From Sapria himalayana (taxonomy: Eukaryota > Streptophyta > Magnoliopsida > Malpighiales > Rafflesiaceae), in contig JAREIK010018624.1 of the NCBI GenBank assembly GCA_029783825.1, positions 62,001 to 126,000 on the forward strand: DNA of 64,000 bases, written 5' to 3'. Every line of letters begins with the position of its first letter. Within the stretch, counting starts at the first letter, position 1. The position numbers and the translations under genes were made by a program. Below the pieces are notes generated by a model. The model made no database searches and had not been told where the DNA came from. It saw only the letters and a list, made by a program, of their open reading frames with translations. This document shows, in pieces, positions 51,335-61,528 of this stretch.

Positions 51335-52335
51335 GATAATATAATAATGATCAAAATTTAAAATAATAAAATATTAATAAAAAGATTGATATTAATTAAA
51401 AAATATTTACAGAACCCAAATTGATTCAAAATTAAAGTCAAATATATTCCTGGATAATAATTTTTAATTTTTAAATTTCTACTTCTTTTATAAGCATATA
51501 TTTTTTTGATTAAAAATAAATTAATTAAAATATATATGTCACTCTCATAATTTAATTTGTAATAAATATTTCTATAAAAATAAACTAATAAATAATTAAA
51601 ATGAATATTTAAAATTATAATAAATAGAAATAAAAATTACATTTATTAATTATTAAGTAGTATATAGCGGTTTAATGGTTTATGTATTTAGCATTATGAG
51701 GTTTAGAAGTTTACTGATTTAACTGTGTATGCATTTAGTGGTTTATAGGTTTTATTAAAAAAATAAAATAATAAAAAATTTATTTTTATTTTTTTTTGAT
51801 ATTTTCAAAGGTTATAAATTTGAAAATATAATAATTTTTAAATTTTTTTCAAATGTGAATATGATATTTAGTTATAATAATCATTATATTTATATATCAT
51901 ATAAATTCAATAAAAACAATTTTATTGATAAATATTCTAATAATGATCAAAAAATAAATTAATAATCTATTATTAATAAGATAGATATCAATTAAAATAT
52001 AATTACAAAACCTAAAATGATTCAGAAGAAAAGCAAAATATATTACTATATAATAATTTTTTGTTTTGAAATTTTTTTTCTTTTAAAAAGTTTATCAATA
52101 ATTTTTTGATGAAAAATAATTTATATAATTATATTTGTCTAACTCAATTTATTTTGTAATTAATATTTATATATAATTAAAAATATAAATAATTAAAATG
52201 AATCTTTAAAATATAATAAATAGCAATAAAAAATAGATTTATTTATTTTTAAGTAGTATTTAGCTGTTTAATGGTTTATTTATTTAGGCATTATGAGGTT
52301 TAGGAGTTTACTGATTTAACTTTATATGCATTTAG
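51335..52335 (+). repeat. Satellite block 8, forward
   Basis: The remainder of the interrupted monomer plus one further monomer. It ends with GCATTTAG (52328-52335), the left target duplication of hAT copy 3. The monomer type (GCATTATGAGGTTTAGGAG) matches the one interrupted by copy 1. No gene is visible. Confidence 0.9.
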
Positions 52336-55300
52336 TAGGGCTACTCACTGGACTCTAAGATTTGCGACCCGACCCGAAGTGTTGTCTCGAAAGAATCGTG
52401 ACTAAGAAAAATCCGTTGACTTTGACTTTTCCCATCCCGTTATGTCACGTATTTTTTCTTTTGGGAAGATTCTGGATCTTAAGCAATATCTATCCCAAGA
52501 ACCATCCCGTCCTAAAAAACCAATACTATAACCCGGAATATATATATAATACATGAAGATTTCACCAATTCAGCTATAACCCATCCAATTCGGACGCACC
52601 TATTGCTGTTCTAACGAGTTCTAGGCCACCTCACGCCATTCTAGCCGTGTTCAGTTAGGTCCAGCCCTTGTCTGTCACACTTCTGGGTGCATCCACTATG
52701 TCTTAGATGCCACTAGCCTTTTGGTTTGTTTTTATGATGAGAATTAAATGTTTAATTATTATTATTATTATGTGTCTCAGTCAGTTTTGTTGAGTATTGG
52801 TTGTGGTGTTGTGGTTGGGCCGAATAAGTGAGCTGAATGTGTTACAGCATGTTTTATAGAGCTTGTTTGTTTGAAATATTTATATGTATTTATGCTTAAC
52901 ATATCATATTAATTAATGGCAATGCAGATGGCACAATCCAATGCTAAACGAACAATACAATAAATTGAAGATGATAACGTCTCAAATGATCAAAGTACTG
53001 ATAAATCCAATCATCATCCTTTCACGAACCATTTTATTGTTACGGCAGTTTCTTCAATTCCAATTGTAAAAGAAAGTCAAGGTACATATGAACCTCAAGC
53101 TCATAAAGAGTATAAGTCTGTTGTTTGGGAAACTTATGAGATATTAGTTGATTCAGTGGGAAATGAAACTGGTAGGGCAGCTTGTATATGGTGTAGGAAA
53201 GAATAATTGGCAAAAAGTGATCAAGGTACTTCGGGGTTATAAAAATACTTGAGAGAGACTTGTATGGAATTTCCACACAAAAAAGAATTAATAGAAGCTC
53301 ACAAAGGTAAAGACAAGTCACAATCTTTGTTGTGTTTCACTAAAGGTACTAGTTCAGAGGATAACAAATTAACTTGTTGGCAATTTGATCAACAACTAGT
53401 TAGGGAGGCTTTGGTGAAAATGATCATAAAAGATGAATTGCATTTTTTGTTGTTGAGAGGGATGAGTTTAAGGAGTTTTGTGAAGTTAGTGTGCCTCAAT
53501 TTAAAATTCCATCTAGGCACTCTATGTTGAGAGATTATTTTTCTTTCTTTGTGAAGGAAAAGAAGAAATTATTTGATAGCATATCATCTCAATGTTGTAG
53601 AGTTTCATTGACTACCGAAACTTGGACTAGCATTCAAAATTTGTCTTATATATGTTTGACTGTTCATTTCATTGATTTTCAATGGAATATGAATCTAAGG
53701 CTTTTGAACTTTTGTGTAATTAAAAGTCATTCTGGAGTTAATATTAGAAATGCTATTGAGTTTTGAATGAATGAATGGGGCTTGAGAAAGTTGAAGTGCA
53801 TTACTATTGACAATGCATCAAATAATGATGTTGCGGTTAAACAATTGAAAAAAAGGCTTGTGAAGAAAAGTGTAGTACCTTTGAGAGGTGAGCATTTTAA
53901 TATGAGATGTTGTGCTCATATCCTAAACTTAATTGTCAGAGATGGCATTGTAGTAGTTGTGGGTGCTATTCAAAAAATTAGAGGTGTGGTGAAATATGTG
54001 AGGATTAGTCCTAACAGATTTGATATGTTTAAGTTATGTGTTGAAGAAGCAAACTTGACATATGGATCTTCATTGCAATTAGATTGTCCTACAAGATTGA
54101 ATTCAACATATTTGATGCTACAAACTGAAATAAAATATCAAAAAGAATTTGATAAGTTGAAGGACAAAGACAAAAGGTTTTTGAAGGAGTTTGTTTCAAA
54201 CGTTCCAACTGAGAGAGACTGAACAAACGCCAAAATTTTAGCTCGTTTCTTGAAAACTTTTTATGAGGTAACTTGTAAAGAATCTGGCTCATAATATTCT
54301 ACCTCTAGTGTTTATTTTCTTTAGATTATTTGAGTTTTGAAAAAAATTGAGCTTTGTGAAAATAGTAGAGATACAATAGTGTCTGAAATGGGTATGAAAA
54401 TAAGGCATAAATTGAACAAATATTGGGGTTCTCTTCAGTCAACAAATATTATGCTTTTTGTAGTAGTAGTGTTGGATCCTAGATATAAGTTCAAATATAT
54501 CAAGGTTAAGTACACTTAACATTATGGAGAAGAATTGGCCAAAATTTTGGTGAAAAAGTTTATAAATGCTTTAAATGAGATGCTGGATGATTATAAAGAT
54601 TTAAATGAAGATTAATCAAAAGAAGATGATTTCTCTTCTACTGTGTTGAAGAAAAATGATGATTTCTTTTATGGTAGTGATACTTATGTTGATGATTTTT
54701 TTTTTTTTGAATTGGAGAAAGAACAAGAAGTTGTAGCTTTGGAAGAGTTGGATAGGTACTTGGAGGACAAACTTGAAAAAATTAGAATTGATTTTGATCT
54801 TCTAAACTAGTGGAAGGTAAATGAGGTTAGGTGTCCTTCTTTGGCAAATGTAGAAGGGATGTATTTGCTATCCAAGCATCTACTGTGGCCTACAAATCTA
54901 CATTTAGCACTAGGGGGAGAACTTAATAAAAATTTAGGAGTTCTTTAACGTCTATTACAGCAGAAGTTCTCATATGTCTACAAGATTGGTTGAGAAGCTC
55001 AAACAAACCTATTGAAATTGAAGAATTTGTTCAAGACCTTGATGATAATGAATCAAGTTAGTATACAAATCTTGTAAATTTTAATTTCACTTTTACTTAT
55101 TTTATTCATTCAATTCAATAAAAATATGCTTCAATTAAAATTTTCATAGGGGTCACAAGATCCAAATATTCTTCCAACTATAGTTGGCCAACTAAATTTG
55201 GAATGGGTGTATTAAATTTTATAACGTAATATTTTGTTTTTTTATTACTCTTTCATCATAAAAATTTATGTCTACATGATTAACACGTTTTCATCTTTGG

Positions 55301-56029
55301 TTGTCCTTCTCTAGTGGAGGAAGAAAAGGGAGGAGTCATAGAAGAGATAATTATTTGGGTTTGGATTTTCGTTGCTGTTATGGGACGGACCTTTGAAATG
55401 ATTATTATCATGGTTGTTATTAGTTTTATTTTTTTTGTTATATTACGCTGCCTAATTTCAGCAATTACTTAAGTAGTAATTGTTGCTACCATTGTTTGTG
55501 CTCATCTTTAGTTATTCCTTAATATCTTAAGTAATTGTTTAAAAAATGCAGTATTGCTATTATGGTTAAATTTCAATCGACTGAACAAAGCCAACTTGTG
55601 AAAAAACAAAGAACCAAATTAAGCACACAACTCGGTCCCGTTCTATTTAACATTTCTATCCTTTTCTGCACATCAAAGCTTTTTACATGGTAATGGAACT
55701 CATTTGTGGTATTCGGCCTATTTGACAAAACAAAATTGGCCCAATTTGAGTTTGAAAGATACATAACTAAGGAATGATAAATGGTGCAACAAAAGGTTTC
55801 GACATGAACTAACTTGGCCGGTTTGAAGAAATAAATTGAAAAAAATGTCCGAACTCTGTTCCCTCCCGGAACCATTTTCTCCTACCCAAAATCGTCGATC
55901 TCCGTCCCGTCCCATCTCGATATTTTCAAACTATGGGATGGGTTTGGAACTTCAAAAAAAATCTCCGAACTGTGGGAAGGGACTGGAGATTTGTAATCCC
56001 CATTCCGTCCCGTCCCATGAGCACCACTC
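52336..56029 (+). mobile_element. hAT transposon copy 3, 3.7 kb
   Basis: The left end TAGGGCTACTCACTGGAC and the right end GTCCCATGAGCACCACTC are decayed versions of the copy 1 termini. The flanking 8-bp direct repeats GCATTTAG (52328-52335 and 56030-56037) are identical. Length and layout match copy 1. The TA microsatellite in the leader is shorter (near 52540). Same target sequence and same monomer position as copy 1. Confidence 0.92.
52928..55061 (+). pseudogene. hAT transposase pseudogene, copy 3
   Basis: Starts MAQSNAKRTIQ (52928), with a CAA-to-TAA type stop directly after, and ends DLDDNESS (55061). The BED finger reads KSVVWETYEILVD and CIWCRKE, then a stop near 53204. A one-base frameshift lies near 53445. 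The catalytic-core stretch reads LTTETWTSIQNLSYICLTVH, with Glu where the first catalytic Asp belongs. A TGA at 53764 interrupts it, and TIDNASNND plus MRCCAHILNLIV lie in the longest open piece, 53767-54222 (151 codons). DCPTRLNSTYLML has Leu in place of the usual Trp. Unlike copies 1 and 2 it lacks the 2-bp deletion before VEEANLTY. It shares the TGA (54220-54222), the TAA (54292-54294) and damage at the T run near 54700. The C-terminal region is also broken near 54850. Confidence 0.9.
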
Positions 56030-57103
56030 GCATTTAGTGATTTATAGGTTTTATTTAAAAAATAAAATAACAAAAAATTATTTTTATTATATTTTGATAT
56101 TTTCAAAGGTTATAACCTTTGAAAATATAATAATTTTTAAATTTTTTTAAAATTAAAATACAATAATTAGTTATACTAATCATTATATTTATATATTATA
56201 TAAATTCAATAAATAATTTTATTGATAAATATTCTAATAATAATCAAAAAATAAATTAATAATCCATTAATAAAAAGATAGATATTAATTAAAATATAAT
56301 TTCAAACCTTAAAATGATTTAGAAGCAAAGAAAAATATATTACTATATAATAATTTTTTGTTTTTGAATTTTTTATTCTTTTAATAAATTTTAGTATATT
56401 TTTTTATGGAAAATAATTTATATAAATTATATTTATCTAACTCATAATTTATTTTGTAATTAATATTTATATATAAATAAACAAATAAATAATTAAAATG
56501 AATATTTAAAATTATAATAAAAAATAATTAGATTTATTATTTATTATTTTTATTTATTATTTATTATTTAGGGATACCGGTTTAATTTAAATTCGATCCG
56601 TCTCACTAATTATTTATTTTCTAATTAATATTTCTATAAAAATAAACTTATAAATAATTAAAATGGAAATTTAAAATTAAACTAAATAAAAATTAAAATG
56701 AGATTTAATTTATTATTAATGTATACCAGTTTAATAGTTTAAGTATTTAGAGGTTTTGCTATTAGGAGTTTAGCGATTTATGTTTTTAGGCATTTCGTGG
56801 TTTATAGGTTTTATATAAAAAAAATAACAAAAAAATTTTCTATAATTTATTATCATTTTCATAGGTTACAACATTTGAAAATATAATAAAATTTATAATT
56901 TTTTGAAATTTACAATACCCAAATTGATTTAAGATTAAACTATAATATATTACTATATAATAATTTTTAATTTTTGAATTTTTACTACTCTTATAAGCAT
57001 ATATATAATTTTTGATTAAAAATAAATTATTTAATATTTGTCGCACTCATAATTTATTTTGTAATAAATATTTTATAAAAATAAATAAATAAATAATTAA
57101 AAT
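56030..57103 (+). repeat. Satellite block 9, forward
   Basis: Less than two monomers. It holds a perfect 32-bp palindrome (56097-56128), an interrupted (TTTATTA)n run ending in TTTAGGG (56533-56573), and a phase jump near 56908 that deletes the middle of a unit. Orientation flips within AAATAATTAAAATCAATAAA near 57103. No gene is visible. Confidence 0.88.
56097..56128. repeat. Perfect 32-bp palindrome, longest seen in the array
   Basis: The AAAGGTTATAACCTTT core with perfect symmetry extended to ATATTTTC on the left and GAAAATAT on the right. Confidence 0.9.
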
Positions 57104-59060
57104 CAATAAAATTATTTATATTTAGTTTATATTATATATTAATTTAATGATTATTATTACTAAATATTCTATTCACATTTTTAAAAAAATATAAAATTAT
57201 TATATTTTCAAAGGTTATGACCTTTGAAAAGGTGAAAAAAATATCAAATTTTTTTTTGTTATTTCATTGTTTAAATACAACCTATAAACCACTAAATGCC
57301 TAAAAACATAAATTGCTAAACTCCTAAATGACAAAACCTCTAAATACTTATTCCATTAAACTGGTATAGATTAATAATAAATCATAAATCTCATTTTAAT
57401 TTTTATTCAGTATAATTTTAAATTTTTATTTTAATTATTTATCCGTTTATTTTTATAGAAATATTAATTAAAAATAAATTATTAGTGAGACGGATCTAAT
57501 TTAAATTAAAATAGTATCCCGAAATATTAATTAAAAAATTTTATTTTTTTTTCATTATAATTTTAAATATTCATTTTAATTATTTATTTGTTTATTTATA
57601 TATAAATATTAATTACAAAATAAATTGAGCTATACAAAAATAATTTATATAAATTATTTTTCATCAAAAAATTATAGATAAACTTTTTAAAAGAAAGATA
57701 ATTTTCAAGACAAGAAATTATTTTATAGTAATATATTTTGTATTGCTTCTGAATCATTTTTGGTTTTGAAATTATATTTTAATTGATATCTATCTTATTA
57801 ATAATAGATTATTAATTTATTTTTTATTCATTAATAGAATATTTATCAATAAAATTGGATATATTGAATTTAAATGATATATAATTATTAAGATTATTAT
57901 AACAAAATATTATATTTACATTTGAAAATAATTTAAAAATTATTATATTTTTAAAGTTTATCATCTTTGAAATGAGATAAAATCACAAAAATAATTTTTT
58001 TGTTATTTTATTGTTTATAAAAAACCTATAAACTACTAAATGCCTAAACACTTAAATCATTAAACTCCTAAACCCCAAAACCCAAAACCCCTTAAATACT
58101 TAAACATTTAAACAATTTTTAAAGGTTTAAGTATTTATAAATAAAATATAAATATCTATCAATAAATAATAATTTATTAATTTATTTTTTGATCATTATT
58201 ATATTTAAATTTATATTTAGTTTATTAATATCTATCAATAAAATTGTTTATTTTTAATTTACATGATATATAATTATTATGTTTATTATAACTAAATATT
58301 GTATTCACATTTAAAAAAAATTTAAAAATTATTATATTTATAAAGGTTATAACCTTCATAATTGATAAAAAATTTGAAAAATAATTTTTTTGTTATTTCA
58401 TTATTTAAATAAAACATATAAATTACAATATGCCCTAAACACTTAAATCACTAAACTCTTAAACTCCTAAATACTTAAACCATTAAACTGGTATACCCTA
58501 AATAATTAATCATAAATATCATTTTTATTTGTATTCATTATAATTTCAAAATTCATTTTAATTATTTATTAGTTTATTTTTATAGAAATATTAATTGCAA
58601 AATAAAATTATGAATGAGACAAATATAATTTAAACAATTTATCTTCACCAAAAAAATTTATAAGCTTATAATAAGAATCAAAAATTTAAAAATAAAAAAA
58701 TTATTATTTAGTAATATATTTTAATTTGATTTTGAATCGTTTTAAGTTTTGCAAATATATTTTAATTAATATTTATCTTATTAATAATAGATTATTAATC
58801 TATTTTATGATCAGTATTATAATATCGATCAATAAAATTATTTATATTGAATTTACATGATATTTAATTTTTATGATTATTTTAATTAAATATTGTATTA
58901 ACATTTGAAAAAAAATTAAAAATTATAATATTATCAATGGTTATAACCTTGAAAATGAGAAAAAATCAAAAAGCTAATTTTTTTATTATTTAATTATTTA
59001 AATAAAACATATAAACCACAAAATACCTAAATACTTAAATTACTAAACTCCTAAACCGTG
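57104..59060 (-). repeat. Satellite block 10, reverse orientation
   Basis: About three monomers in reverse, equivalent to the satellite downstream of segment B in copy 1. It includes the fold-back junction at 58093-58136. The right edge CTAAATACTTAAATTACTAA is followed by segment B exactly as in the other two copies. No gene is visible. Confidence 0.88.
58093..58136. repeat. Fold-back junction, inverted copy 3
   Basis: TAAATACTTAAACATTTAAA is followed by TTTAAAGGTTTAAGTATTTA. Third occurrence of the junction first seen at 6494-6533. Confidence 0.7.
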
Positions 59061-61528
59061 ATACTACTGCACCACACACACATAGCCACGGATCACCGTA
59101 CACTTGTGCACATATTCTTGTCCATCTTGGTGTAGCATTTAGATGGGCCAGCAAGTCCTGGAAGCAGCCAGAAGTATGTGCCACAAGCTTGTAGAGGGCC
59201 CAACTAACAGCCGATATGATAACATTCAGACAACAGACGAGATCGAGCAAATTGGTGGGGAGTAAACCCAGGAGTAGCTAGGAGTGGGTCCCACTAGCCA
59301 TATCAGGCAGCATAGAGGGCCACCCAACCAACGCCCAACAGGAATAGCTTGTAATCCATGATTAATTGGAGAGCCAGAAAATCCAAAGCATCACCAAGAA
59401 AGGCCAGTAAGCAATAAAGTACAGATTAGCCACACAAGAGCGAAAGATTCAAACTTGTAGTTTATGTTTGTAGTCTTATTTGTATTTTGGACTTTGTATG
59501 CACCATGTACTTGTAGAGATGGATCATGACATATTCACACACACAATCTTGTCTATTCTCTATGTAGCATGCAATGAGGGAAACTGGACCCATGAGTATC
59601 TCTAAGTGGGACCGACTAATGCATTTTGTGAATACACATTAGGCGATGCTACACTCCCCGGAGCAGAAGACCCATCTTTATAGCATTTTGTAATTTTACT
59701 TGTATTCTAGCTTGGTTGTACGCATAGATAATTATACTATGTGATGGACCTCATCACACATGCACACCGATGCATGCATATTTTTTGATATTTTGTTGGT
59801 ACAACATACAGCCACTTCTTGGAGCTCGAGGAGGAAGCATTCTAACCCAAGATATACTTTTTTGAGGATCATTGGAGCAAAAGAAATGTGGAATTCATAG
59901 GTGAGAATGAATTGAAAATGTGCCGTAGATGTGGACTTGTTGATTTATGGGTATTCAATTTTACATGTATTCCATTGCATAACAATGACATAGGCAAACG
60001 CTTGATGTTGCATGTCACACACATGCACAATCTTATATTTGCATAGTTTTAATATGGTGCATCATTCAGGTTCCTCCAAAAGGTTTGGACAAATCAGAAT
60101 GGAAAGGACGCAGTGTGCATAATGACTCAATGCCAACTCTGAAGTCCGAGAATGCCAAGTGATTTTAGTTGTATTCGTACGCTTGGAATTATTAGGAATA
60201 ATGTTTTTTATGTAATTTATGCTTAGAATCATTAATGTGCATAGGATTTGGAGGGTTGGCCTAAATTAGTCAGATTTTTAGTCTCTTGTATGTTGTGTTC
60301 CTAAATGATAAATAATGTGTGTATTTTCCAAAAAAAAACAAAAAAAAAACCACAAACGCTAAACTTTAAGTCCTAAACCTTAAACTATAAACTATAACCC
60401 TAATCCTAAATATCATGCTTTGCACTTTTATAATCAAATGACTAAGTGTTAAATTTAAATTGAAATTCACAACTTTTAGGAATATCACAGAATTATCACT
60501 TTGTTTATGTAACACAAAGTCATGACTCAAAGGGTGAGTTATAGATTCAGTCTCTTTCTTGCTTTAGATTATTGTAGCATTAGCAATGGTCATGATTGTG
60601 TATTTTGTCTCTAGAACACAAAATCATATCGATGAGAATATACCATAACTTGTGTCTCTCTTTTGAACATATTGTGATGGTTCTAAGAATGATAATGAAT
60701 ACATATTAATCACTATAATACTGGGTCAAAGTATTGGATATAACCATAGCTTGTGCATTTTATCTTTATATTGCAAAGTCATTGCACTAGGAATGATTGT
60801 AACTTTGATATTCCTCAAGAGCAAAAGTCATGACCCTAGAAATAATTAAAGCTAGAGTACTACTCTTTATAACTTTCAATAGCTAAAATTCATGGGATTG
60901 CAAATATCACAATGGCTTTTTCCTTTGATTTGTGACCTCGAGTATCAATATGCAAGACTAATATTTTGAGCAATGATTAAAACCTTTTATACATTTGAAT
61001 ATGATTCATTTACACCTTTTTGGGTATTGTGAGCTTGTATACATAACTCATTTAATATAAAAAGAAAGAAATGATACTTTTCATATCCACGAGGATATAA
61101 AAAAAAGGCTTAAACATGCCAATAAAATAAATTTTTTGATTCTTTATTGAAATAGAGCCCATACTTCTTGCCCTACTCAATCTGCCATGGGGCTAGTTTG
61201 TTCTAATAGGCTACAAGGTGGTTATTTTTTTAGATTTGAACTATGTTTTAAAAAAATTGCTTTGAGTGTGTGCATGAGAGATATTTTAGAAAAAAATAAT
61301 AATCAATATAAATAGCATCCTCAACAACTAGCTATTTCAACACATAGCGGTACAACTTTTGTTTAGTCTGTTAGCATACATGAGTCAAATTACCTTTGAT
61401 AGCTCAGTTCTTCAACATCAAATATGATGAGACATAATAGCGATAAAGTAAAAGCACCTATTATTTTGGTTAGAGCTTTAGCAATTATTTTAGAGGTTAG
61501 AGAGGAACAAAATAAATTATTTTAATTA
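59061..61528 (-). repeat. Segment B copy 3, inverted
   Basis: Full-length reverse-oriented copy of segment B with the same boundaries and the same satellite flanks as copies 1 and 2. The minus-strand open frame near 59035-59250 is shared only in part with copies 1 and 2 (VAHTSGCF is followed by stops elsewhere), so there is no support for a gene. Confidence 0.8.
60350..60414 (-). repeat. Interstitial telomere-like tract in segment B copy 3
   Basis: ACAAACGCTAAACTTTAAGT, CCTAAACCTTAAAC and CTATAACCCTAATCCTAAAT words follow an A-rich tract. Homologous to 28005-28084 but more decayed. Confidence 0.7.

Noticed and set aside
38117..56106. Minus-strand open frames of 65-100 codons inside the hAT copies (for example 38117-38344, 53040-53321, 55573-55875)
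   Set aside because: They are antisense shadows of the transposase or of the subterminal region. The sense frame carries the recognisable hAT motifs.
59035..59250. 71-codon minus-strand frame at the edge of segment B copy 3
   Set aside because: Only a short VAHTSGCF stretch is shared with the other copies, which then meet stops. It begins in unrelated frames and is best explained by chance.
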